Translations under genes and position numbers: made by a program
Assembly: GCA_020632995.1 (NCBI GenBank)
Contig: JACKEN010000004.1
Span: forward strand, 1 to 64,000
DNA from: Deltaproteobacteria bacterium
GTDB lineage: Bacteria; Myxococcota; Kuafuiibacteriia; Kuafuiibacteriales; Kuafuiibacteriaceae
Direction of reading: 5' to 3'
DNA length: 64,000 bases
Shown: positions 54,678-62,418 of the stretch, in pieces
Position numbering within the stretch: position 1 is the first letter of the stretch
Layout: the number at the start of each line of letters is the position of its first letter
The notes under the pieces: model-generated
The model's database searches: none
Told to the model about the DNA's origin: nothing
What the model saw: the letters and a program-made list of their open reading frames with translations, nothing else

Positions 54678-55861
54678 GCACCTTCGAGAAGCCGGCCTCC
54701 TCGGCCGACAAGTTCTTCACCGTCGTGAACGAGCTGCGACCGCCCTTCGTGATCCAGCTCCTGGTGGAGGGCGATGGCGCGCCGGATCCGGACGCGCTCT
54801 ACGACGCCCTCGAGGCCAGCACCGCGGTGAACCCGGGCGCGTCCCTGCGCATCGAGCAGGGCGAGCGGGACGCGAAGTGGGTCATCGGCCCCCCGCCCAC
54901 CCTCACCGTGCTCGAGGCGCCGGAGTTCGAGGCCGCGCACGGCGACGACGTCCCCTTCTTGATGTGGCCGATGGACGCACGGGTTGGGCCGACCTGCGAG
55001 CTGCTCTCGGTGCAGGGCAAGCACAAGCACTACCTGATCTTCCGCGCCCTCCACGCGGTGATGGACGGCCAGGGCACCCTGGCCTGGGCTCGAGACGTCA
55101 TGCGGTGTCTCCGGGGCGAGGCGCCGCTCGGCCACGAGAGCCCCCTCAGCGTCGACGACCTCGTGCTCCGGAACCCCAAGCAGCTCAAGCGCCGCCCCTA
55201 CCCCGGCCCGGACGCCCTGCACCCCTTCGGGCCCCCCAACCCCCAGCCCATCTGGTCCTTCCACTGGCGCCGGGTGGTGGCCGATCGACCGCTGGAGTCC
55301 CTCGCCACCGGGCGGATCGCGGTGGCCCTGGCCGAGCAGGCCCGGGCCGGGAGCGACGAGGGCATCGTCCGCATCAACCTCCCCACCGATCTGCGGAGCC
55401 ACTGCCCCGAGGAGCGCACCACCGGGAACATGTTCGCCTCCCTCTACGTCGAGGTCCCTCCGGGGGCCACGCCCGAGGCCATCGCGATCAAGGTCGTGCA
55501 GCTGCTCTACAAGCACGAGGGGATCCGGCCGGTGGGCCTGTACTCCACCGACAAGAGCGGCTCCCTCGACGCGATCCGGGTCAAGGCCTACTGGGACCTC
55601 CACCAGCTGCACGCCACCGGGCTGTACTGCTTCAGCGCCACCCTCTCGCACCTGGGAGTCCTGCAAGGCGCCCTGCTCTCGGGCCCCGGCTTCACCGCGA
55701 CCGGCGCGTTCTTCGTGCCGCTCGTGGGCGACTCCGGCTGCGTGGTCTCGCTCAACGGCTTCGACGATCACACCGAGGTGGCGGTGGGGCTGTCCGACCG
55801 CTTCCAGCGCGACGGGGCCCTGGACCGGCTGGCGGAGCTCATCGGCGCCGCGGTCCGCTGA
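54674..55861 (+). CDS. Condensation/acyltransferase-like protein
   Basis: A 395-residue protein starting at ATG 54674, overlapping the ligase stop (ATGA). The segment LHAVMDGQG matches the HHxxxDG active-site motif of the condensation / WS-DGAT / BAHD superfamily with the first His absent; the second His is the catalytic one. VRINLPTDLRS and TTGNMFASLYVEV resemble the latch and bridge regions of condensation-like enzymes. It would join the ACP-bound acyl group to an amine or alcohol and release the product, completing a minimal ACP-KR-ligase-acyltransferase pathway. Confidence 0.82.
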   Translation: MSTFEKPASSADKFFTVVNELRPPFVIQLLVEGDGAPDPDALYDALEASTAVNPGASLRIEQGERDAKWVIGPPPTLTVLEAPEFEAAHGDDVPFLMWPMDARVGPTCELLSVQGKHKHYLIFRALHAVMDGQGTLAWARDVMRCLRGEAPLGHESPLSVDDLVLRNPKQLKRRPYPGPDALHPFGPPNPQPIWSFHWRRVVADRPLESLATGRIAVALAEQARAGSDEGIVRINLPTDLRSHCPEERTTGNMFASLYVEVPPGATPEAIAIKVVQLLYKHEGIRPVGLYSTDKSGSLDAIRVKAYWDLHQLHATGLYCFSATLSHLGVLQGALLSGPGFTATGAFFVPLVGDSGCVVSLNGFDDHTEVAVGLSDRFQRDGALDRLAELIGAAVR

Positions 55862-55868
55862 GACTCCT

Positions 55869-55882
55869 GCAACTCAGCCTGC
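55869..55882. repeat. Intergenic copy of the palindrome between convergent operons
   Basis: This copy sits in the 32-bp gap between the stops of the acyltransferase gene and the large cytochrome gene. It is the last copy before the right edge. Confidence 0.6.
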
Positions 55883-55893
55883 CTCGCCGGACC

Positions 55894-58800
55894 TCACTCC
55901 GCGCCGCGCTCGATCCATCGTCGGATGGTCTCCACGTCGCGTGGCGACAGACCGTCGGTGAACAGCGGCATCTTGCGGACACGGTGCGCGCCCGGCGTGT
56001 CCTCCGCGAGCACCTTCATCAAGAACGAGCTGTCCGGATCGCCCGGGACCACCAAGGTCCTATCCGTGAACGACGACGCCTTCCCCACCAGGTTCAGCCG
56101 AGCGTCCTGCGCCGCGTTCGGCTTGTCGCCGCGGGCCGGGTCGTCCCACTCGGGGAAGCCGTCGTAGTCGAGGATCAAGCGCCCATGGCGCAGCACGTCG
56201 CTGTGGCAGGGCACGCAGTTGTCCTGGAGGATCGGCTTCACGTCCTTCGCGAACGTCGGCGCGTCGGGGACGCGGACGAGCGCGTCGTTCGCGTTCTGCT
56301 CGGGGGTCACAGCCACGTAGAAGACCGCCTCGTCCACCATCACCCGGTGGACGTTGTCGACGTTGCCGGTCTCCGGCCAGCGCGCGGTGTCCGCCTCGCC
56401 TTCCACGACCAGCGGCCCGTTGGGGAAGAACTCTGCCGCCGAGCCGTTCGCCTCCGCGACGTCGTAGGTCGTGCGAGCCGCGCGCGCCATGAGGCGCAGG
56501 AACTCCGGCGGGAAGTGCCGGTAGTAGAGCTTCACGCTCACGCGGATCGGCCCGACGACCTCGTTCTCGTTGAAGCGGATGTCCCAGTAGTGTCGCTGAG
56601 GCTTGTAGAACACGAGCGAGCGGTTGTTGGGCATGTGGTTCGCGTTGAGGGGGATGAACGTGAAGGCCTCGCTCGCCCGTGTCCCGCTGGATAGCCCCAG
56701 GTTGTCGAGGAGCGGCTGGAACAGCTGCCGACCATTCTCGATCGGGAAGTGATAGCGGTTATCGCTCGCCAGGTCCTGCGCGATCGGGAGGGCCGGGAAC
56801 GTCAGCAGCCACGGCGTCTGGGCCTCAAGCCCGGTCACGCCCGGGATTGTGTTCGGACCCTCGACGGTGTGCTCGGCCTCGCAGCTCCTGCCGTCCGTGT
56901 TCGGGCAGCCACACACGCGGAAGAAGATGTTCGTCGGGTACACCAACCCGAAGCGATCGCCCGCGTGGAGGGACCCGCCCTGGATGCTCGGCATGAGCGG
57001 GCCGAACTCCGGGAAGGGGTACAGGATCTCGGGGCGCTCATCGGACGTATCCGTCACGCGCCACTTGAGGGGGTGCATCTGCATGTAAGCGACGGAGATG
57101 GTCCCCGTCTGGCCGGTGAGCGGATCCAGCGTCACGAGGGGATACGACAGGTTCAAGTCGGCGCTCTCCGGCTCCTCGTTGCTGAGCTCACACGCGAACG
57201 GATCGTTGCCCACCACATGGAACTGGTCGACGCGCGCCACACGCTCACCGATCGGCGCCGCCGTCAGATCCGAGTCCAGCCCCAGGTCGGCCACGTGCCA
57301 GCTCAACAGCAACGTGCCGTCCTCGAGCTCCGGCACCGTGTTCCCGATGCGGTGCAGCCAGATGTCCTCGTCCTCGAGGCTCCCGTCCGCGGTCCGCTCC
57401 CTGGTCTCGTCGTGCGGCTTGTCGATCAGGTGCCCGGACAACCCGCGGCAGGCATCCTCGTGGTGCGCGGCCACGCTCCCCGTCCGCACGCCGAACATTC
57501 GGTTGATCACGTCGTTGGCGCCCGTGACGGTGTGCCGAACCGGGTCCTTCCAGACCGGGTATCGGCCATCCCTGTCCTCTTCGCCACCGTACAGATCCGA
57601 CAGATCCCCCAGCGCGCAGTCCACGACCTTCGCCATCCCGGTGTTGGGATCGATGCTGCCCATGTCCTGCACCGTCAGCTCGACCCACATCTGCCGCTCT
57701 TGCGAGAAGCCGGCGGCGACGTTGTGGCCGCCGTTGACGTTCGTCAGCCACGCCTTGATGGGCAGGTTGCAGTTCCCCGCGGCGTCACAGCACAGGCCAT
57801 CGCTGCAGTCGCGGTCGCCCGGGTCCACCACCTCGGGCGTGCCGGCGAGCGAGATGGAGGCCGCGGTCTTGAAGAGCTGCTTGCGTCGCTCGTCGAGCGA
57901 GGACGGGAGGTCGTAGTCCGGGTCCCTCGCGTCGCCGGATTGGTGGGGCAGCGACACCGACTCCGGGAGCTCGGCGCTCGGGTCGAGGCCGAGGTTCTCC
58001 GGCGTGGGGCGGAGGTATCCCATCGCTCGGTCGGGCCCGCTCATGTTGTGGGTGGTGACGCGAGGCCGGGCCGTAGGTCGGAGGTTTGCGGTCGCGCCGC
58101 CCGAGAACACCGTCTCGCCGCAGTGGCCCTGCGGGTCGCAGTCGGCGTCGGTCGCCGTGTACGCCCCAGGGTACGCGCCGGGCGGCGCGTACGGATACAG
58201 CGACATATGGCAGTCCTGGCAGACGAGGCGCTTCGGCTTGCCCGCGTCGTCGAGGTACGGGTTCCGGTCCTCGTACTCGCTGTCCGGGTGAAGGTTGAGC
58301 GGGCTCAGGTACCACTCCGTGTACAGGTTCTCGAGGCGCTGGTACGGTTCCTCGTGCACCGGCTCGGCGCCCGGCAGACGGACGTCGTGGCAGGCGCCGC
58401 AGAACTGGGACGTCTTGAAGTAGGGCCGGATGTCCTGCGGCTCCTCGCCCGCGAACGAGACGTTGTATTCGCGCGCCTCGGGGGTGGCTCCGGTGGAGAA
58501 GTCGTGGGCGGTGTTCGGGAACAAGATGTCCGGATCGAGGGGGCCGTAACGGACCGAGCCCTCGCGCTCGAAGACGAAGCCCACGTTCGAGATGCCCAGC
58601 TCGTGCTCCGGTGGATTGTGGTGCTCCCCTTCACGGGAGATGCGTCGGCAGCGCGGATCGTCGACCGTCTCGCAGGCCTCGAACAACTCCTCGGCACACT
58701 CCAGTGTGTCTTCGCGGCAGATCGGGCCCTCCACCCGGTCATCCTCCTCGGTGAGGTCGTCGAAGGGCTGCCCCACCTTGTGGCATGCGTCGCAGGTGAT

Positions 58801-59328
58801 GCCCTGGAACGTGAAGCGGCGCCGCCGCAGCACCGTCTCCATGTCCAGGTCCGGGTTGACCTCCTCCTCGATGGCGCGCCCCGGCGGGCGCAACAGGCCA
58901 CCCGTGGTCGGGCGGGAGAGCTCACGTTCGTAGGGGTCCACGTCCTCGGCGGCGAGCCGGAACGACGCGTTGGGACTCATCACCCCGTCGCGGAACGACA
59001 TCGCCGAGGGCGCGTGGCAGCCGATGCACAGCGAGTTCTGCCGGAACACCGGGCGCCCCGCCGCGAACGTGGCGTAGTAGTTCGCGGTGACCTCGAGCAT
59101 CTGGTACACGGGATCCATCCCGCTGCCGTAGTTGTGCGACGAGCCCACCCACTCCCGGAACTGGCGCGGGTGACAAGTCTTGCAACTATTCGGGTCGTCC
59201 GCGCCCATGGGCCCTTGGAGGGTGAGCTGACGCTCCTCCGTCGGTGGGAGCCCATCGTCGCAGTTCGAGCAGCCGGCCAGAGCCAACGGGAACAGCGGGA
59301 ACAGGAGACGCCTGAAGAACCTCTTCAC
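55894..59328 (-). CDS. Very large six-heme cytochrome c lipoprotein
   Basis: An 1144-residue lipoprotein (lipobox LALAGC, Cys20). Five CxxCH heme sites lie in the first third (49-53, 101-105, 179-183, 310-314, 370-374) and a sixth, CVPCH, near residue 1062 in a C-terminal planctomycete-type cytochrome module (FAKDVKPILQDNCVPCH). Between them is a region of about 650 residues with more cysteines and beta-rich stretches and no heme sites. Its size and lipid anchor suggest a terminal electron-transfer protein at the outer face of the outer membrane. It starts at GTG 59328, one base after the stop of the barrel gene. Confidence 0.88.
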   Translation of the reverse strand: MKRFFRRLLFPLFPLALAGCSNCDDGLPPTEERQLTLQGPMGADDPNSCKTCHPRQFREWVGSSHNYGSGMDPVYQMLEVTANYYATFAAGRPVFRQNSLCIGCHAPSAMSFRDGVMSPNASFRLAAEDVDPYERELSRPTTGGLLRPPGRAIEEEVNPDLDMETVLRRRRFTFQGITCDACHKVGQPFDDLTEEDDRVEGPICREDTLECAEELFEACETVDDPRCRRISREGEHHNPPEHELGISNVGFVFEREGSVRYGPLDPDILFPNTAHDFSTGATPEAREYNVSFAGEEPQDIRPYFKTSQFCGACHDVRLPGAEPVHEEPYQRLENLYTEWYLSPLNLHPDSEYEDRNPYLDDAGKPKRLVCQDCHMSLYPYAPPGAYPGAYTATDADCDPQGHCGETVFSGGATANLRPTARPRVTTHNMSGPDRAMGYLRPTPENLGLDPSAELPESVSLPHQSGDARDPDYDLPSSLDERRKQLFKTAASISLAGTPEVVDPGDRDCSDGLCCDAAGNCNLPIKAWLTNVNGGHNVAAGFSQERQMWVELTVQDMGSIDPNTGMAKVVDCALGDLSDLYGGEEDRDGRYPVWKDPVRHTVTGANDVINRMFGVRTGSVAAHHEDACRGLSGHLIDKPHDETRERTADGSLEDEDIWLHRIGNTVPELEDGTLLLSWHVADLGLDSDLTAAPIGERVARVDQFHVVGNDPFACELSNEEPESADLNLSYPLVTLDPLTGQTGTISVAYMQMHPLKWRVTDTSDERPEILYPFPEFGPLMPSIQGGSLHAGDRFGLVYPTNIFFRVCGCPNTDGRSCEAEHTVEGPNTIPGVTGLEAQTPWLLTFPALPIAQDLASDNRYHFPIENGRQLFQPLLDNLGLSSGTRASEAFTFIPLNANHMPNNRSLVFYKPQRHYWDIRFNENEVVGPIRVSVKLYYRHFPPEFLRLMARAARTTYDVAEANGSAAEFFPNGPLVVEGEADTARWPETGNVDNVHRVMVDEAVFYVAVTPEQNANDALVRVPDAPTFAKDVKPILQDNCVPCHSDVLRHGRLILDYDGFPEWDDPARGDKPNAAQDARLNLVGKASSFTDRTLVVPGDPDSSFLMKVLAEDTPGAHRVRKMPLFTDGLSPRDVETIRRWIERGAE

Positions 59329-59329
59329 G

Positions 59330-60964
59330 TTAGAACCGACCTTCCAGACTCGTCTTGATCAGGTGGAAACCGCCCAGCTCGCTGTACAGGATGTTCGAGT
59401 CCCGCACGAACTCGTATGCCCCCCGCACCTCCACGAAGCGCGTCAGCCCGACGCGCGCGTCGATCCCGCCGCCCCCCGACACCTCAGTCGCGGATGACTC
59501 GACGTAGCGACTGTCGAGCGTCGCGGTGGTCAGGTAGCCGAACAGGCCGACGTTGAGGTTCTGCTGGCTGAGCATACGACCGGCGATCGCGCGCGTACCG
59601 CGCACGTAGCGCAGGGAGACCGAGAGGTCGTGGAGGTACTTCTCGCCACCCATGGAGACGTCATCGAAGATACCCATCGTCACGTCCGCGCGTCGATCAT
59701 AGAGGATGCCCAGGTATTCCCCGGATAGTTCGATCCCTGTCCGCTCCGAGAGCCGGAAGCGGCTCTGGGCGGACAGCCCGAGCACCACCCGATTGGCGTC
59801 GAACGGGGTCCGCTCCTCCTGATCCGCCCACACGAAGCGCCCACCGACCGACGGACCGATCTCCAGCCAGCTCGCCAGATCGAACAGCACCGCGGCCTTG
59901 AGGTCGCTGTAGGGCTGCTTGTTCGGGACGTTCAGCCGCAACGACTCGTACGTCCGCTCGCGCGCATCGCGTGAGAACCCGCGCCCACCGGCCAGATCGT
60001 AGAACACGTCACGCCCCACCCGCTGGGTGAAGTCGAGCGTCACCAGGGTGCGGTCGAGCTGCAGGTTGCCATGGAGCTCGACTCGGCTCAGGTCGGGCAG
60101 CGCCATGTGGACCCGCGCGGTCACGTCGAGCGCCTGCATCGGCTGCACCGTCACCGAGACCACGGCGAGGTTGCTCTCGAGCTTCACGGAGTCCGTGCCC
60201 TCGCGGATCGCGTCGCGAGGGATCAGCCCCAGCGTGCGCGCGAAGTAGACGTACTCACCGCGGACCCGTAGATGGAAGTCGCCCGACGCATAGGTGTAGC
60301 CCGCGTTGCCGCCGACCAGGAGCCCGAGGCTCTGCGCGTCGTAGTCGTCGGTCGTGGTGTCGAAGACGCCCGAGCGCTGCCCGGCGCGCACGTAGGCCTC
60401 GAACCCCTCGTAGTCGAACCCGATGGTCGCGCCGTCGAAGGTCACCGGCGCGACGCCCCAGTGGAACTGACGGCCCGCGCGCAGCTTCAACCCGGACAAG
60501 AGGCCTTCCCGCGTCAGCCCGTCGAGCTCGGCGTAGCCGAGGTGAAACAGGAAGGCTCGGCCGTTGCGGAAGCCATGGTACACGCTCGGCTGGACGCTCG
60601 GCCTCTCGTCGCCCTGTAGCAGCTCCGGCGCGGAGACCGTCGGCAGACCGCGAAGATCCGTCGCGCCCTGGAGCAGGACGTAGCTGTTGAGCGTCGGCAG
60701 CAACATGTGCCGCGTGCCGAAGGCCAGGTTGCCATCGAGGATCGTGTTGCCGCTTCGGATCTGATCCCCCGTGAGCGACAGGGCCGAAGACTCCTGGGGC
60801 GACACACTCGAGAACGTCGGCGTGATCCCCACGCCGAAGCGAACGATGAAGCGCGACTCCGCGTCGCGCAGCGTCTCGGGGACGACCAGGTACTCCTGCG
60901 CCGACGCCACCGACGGCATCGCCCATAGCAGGAGCGCGGTGAGGGCGACCTTCGCGTTCATCAT
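59330..60964 (-). CDS. Outer-membrane beta-barrel of the cytochrome operon
   Basis: A 544-residue protein with a signal peptide (MNAKVALTALLLWAM..., cleavage near ASA-QEY), dense alternating amphipathic strands and a C-terminal Phe (LEGRF), all hallmarks of outer-membrane barrels. I count roughly 24 or more strands. It overlaps the six-heme gene upstream (ATGA at 60961-60964) and lies one base before the large cytochrome. By position it is the candidate porin of a porin-cytochrome electron conduit, although I see no clear sequence match to MtrB or OmbB. Confidence 0.8.
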   Translation of the reverse strand: MMNAKVALTALLLWAMPSVASAQEYLVVPETLRDAESRFIVRFGVGITPTFSSVSPQESSALSLTGDQIRSGNTILDGNLAFGTRHMLLPTLNSYVLLQGATDLRGLPTVSAPELLQGDERPSVQPSVYHGFRNGRAFLFHLGYAELDGLTREGLLSGLKLRAGRQFHWGVAPVTFDGATIGFDYEGFEAYVRAGQRSGVFDTTTDDYDAQSLGLLVGGNAGYTYASGDFHLRVRGEYVYFARTLGLIPRDAIREGTDSVKLESNLAVVSVTVQPMQALDVTARVHMALPDLSRVELHGNLQLDRTLVTLDFTQRVGRDVFYDLAGGRGFSRDARERTYESLRLNVPNKQPYSDLKAAVLFDLASWLEIGPSVGGRFVWADQEERTPFDANRVVLGLSAQSRFRLSERTGIELSGEYLGILYDRRADVTMGIFDDVSMGGEKYLHDLSVSLRYVRGTRAIAGRMLSQQNLNVGLFGYLTTATLDSRYVESSATEVSGGGGIDARVGLTRFVEVRGAYEFVRDSNILYSELGGFHLIKTSLEGRF

Positions 60965-61425
60965 GGGCTCCCCGTGCCGACGTCCGACGCGTGGCAGCGC
61001 GCGCAGGTCGACTGGAAGGTGTGGCAGGTCACGCAAGCCCGACCGTTGGCGCTGGCTCGCCTCGAGTGCCGAAGCCTGAAGCGCTCCAGCGGCAGGTGGC
61101 TCGGCGGCGGGATGTTGTGACACGAGGTGCAGTAGTCGATCTCGTGGCATGTTGCGCAGGCCTTCGTGTCCAGCGCCGCGAGCCGACCGTGTCGCGTGGT
61201 GCTGAAGCGGCCGGTGTGGTTCCGCGGCCGCATCACCGCGTGACAGTCCTGGCAAGAGCTGACGGGCGACCCCGAGACCCCAACGTGACAGTAGCGGCAC
61301 TTCGCGTTGTCGCTCTCGGCGGCGGCCGCGTGACGCTTCCGGAAGAACGCGTTGTGGTCGTCCGGCCGGCGCGTCGACGGGAGCGGCCTCTCTTGCACGG
61401 CCGGTTCCGTCCCCACCTCCGCCAT
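60961..61425 (-). CDS. Six-heme cytochrome c (signal peptide apparently out of frame)
   Basis: From ATG 61425 this is a 154-residue protein with six CxxCH motifs (CRYCH, CQDCH, CATCH, CTSCH, CVTCH, CARCH) and additional His residues for bis-His ligation, as in small multiheme relays. It has no signal peptide in its own frame, although heme attachment requires export. A signal-like stretch starting at ATG 61516 (MLARLAPALLL) lies in the adjacent frame, at the end of the upstream gene. A frameshift or sequencing error between about 61480 and 61460 could have split it. It is coupled to the barrel gene by a 4-bp overlap. Confidence 0.85.
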   Translation of the reverse strand: MAEVGTEPAVQERPLPSTRRPDDHNAFFRKRHAAAAESDNAKCRYCHVGVSGSPVSSCQDCHAVMRPRNHTGRFSTTRHGRLAALDTKACATCHEIDYCTSCHNIPPPSHLPLERFRLRHSRRASANGRACVTCHTFQSTCARCHASDVGTGSP

Positions 61426-61459
61426 CACGGACGCCCCGGCGCGCGCCCCTGCAGCTGGG

Positions 61460-62410
61460 TCAAGGTGAGCCCGCGATCGAGGGGAGGAGCAGGGCCGGCG
61501 CCAACCTCGCGAGCATGCCCTCGTCGCCCCAACCGGCAACCGGGAGCTGCGCGGTGTGGCTACCAGGGCGCACCACCGCGTCGACGTGATCCAGGTGGCA
61601 GACCTGGCACTTCTCGATGCGGACCTCGTCCGGGGTCCGCGCCGCGTCCTCGTGGCAGTTCGCGCAGTCCTTCATCTCCGGCAGCTGGAGGCTCGCCTCC
61701 GACGCGCTCTGGGTCACCGCCGCGTGACAGGTGGTGCACATGATCTCGGCGCCGGATCTGTCCACCTTGTGCTTCGCGTGCGTGAAGCGGATGTCGTTCT
61801 CCAAGAAGTTCTTCGGCCGAACGGGGCTCTCGCGATCGTGACAGCGACCGCACTCGGACATCTCGGGCTGCGCGCGCTCGCCGTCTTCCTTCGCGTGGCA
61901 CCCGGCGCAGGCCTGGTGCCTCGGAAAGCCCATGTACGGCGACGTCTCGCTCTCCACCACGTGACAGGCGCCGCACTCGAGGGCCGTCTTCTTCGAAGAC
62001 GCGTCGAGGTGGACCGCGTGATCGAAGCGGCTCACCAGCTGCGCGCCCCGCTGGGACCCCGGGTAGGGAAGCAGCGGACTGTCGCCCTTCGCCTTCGGGT
62101 TCACGGACTCGTGGCAGACCCCGCAGAACGGCCCCGGCGGCTTCTTGTACTCGTCGGCGTGGCAGGTGTTGCAGGGCGCGTGTTGCGCACTCCCAGGGCG
62201 CAGCACCGCGTACCCGTCCTTGGGCTGCACCGCGTGACACGCGTCGCAGAACAGCGACACCGGCTTACCGTCCTCGCCCTTCAACGCGAGGTGCACGTCG
62301 TGCTGGAACTCGGTCTGGCCCTGCGCTGTCAGCGACGGCCGCACCCGCGGCGGCTGGCACCCACCGAGGAGCAGCGCCGCCAGCGCGATGATCGACACCT
62401 TCTTCACCAT
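61460..62410 (-). CDS. Nine-heme cytochrome c lipoprotein
   Basis: A 316-residue lipoprotein starting at ATG 62410 (the frame is open further upstream, but this gives lipobox LLGGC, Cys about 17). Nine CxxCH sites are spread through the protein (CDACH, CNTCH, CGVCH, CGACH, CAGCH, CGRCH, CTTCH, CANCH, CQVCH). The spacing recalls periplasmic multiheme wires that carry electrons from the inner-membrane donor to an outer-membrane complex. It lies 8 bp after the reductase fusion. Its last 18 residues read like a signal peptide and may belong to the next gene (see findings). Confidence 0.88.
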   Translation of the reverse strand: MVKKVSIIALAALLLGGCQPPRVRPSLTAQGQTEFQHDVHLALKGEDGKPVSLFCDACHAVQPKDGYAVLRPGSAQHAPCNTCHADEYKKPPGPFCGVCHESVNPKAKGDSPLLPYPGSQRGAQLVSRFDHAVHLDASSKKTALECGACHVVESETSPYMGFPRHQACAGCHAKEDGERAQPEMSECGRCHDRESPVRPKNFLENDIRFTHAKHKVDRSGAEIMCTTCHAAVTQSASEASLQLPEMKDCANCHEDAARTPDEVRIEKCQVCHLDHVDAVVRPGSHTAQLPVAGWGDEGMLARLAPALLLPSIAGSP

Positions 62411-62418
62411 CACCCTAC

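Larger units (their letters stand above)
537..55882. repeat. Dispersed 14-bp palindrome GCARS-N4-SYTGC, 50 copies
   Basis: Exact matches found by hand start at 537, 5510, 6056, 8034, 9515, 11042, 11119, 11494, 11992, 12290, 13025, 14321, 16356, 16693, 18054, 18113, 19816, 20314, 20701, 21658, 22171, 22906, 22990, 23380, 24009, 25346, 25610, 26668, 26722, 27796, 28822, 29529, 30608, 30913, 32831, 33523, 35251, 37295, 38102, 40387, 42637, 45904, 46756, 47019, 48413, 52759, 53122, 54242, 55663 and 55869. Half-sites are mostly GCAAG, GCAGG or GCAAC; the middle four bases vary. Most lie inside genes on either strand; 27796 and 55869 are intergenic. The list may miss a few. Confidence 0.8.
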
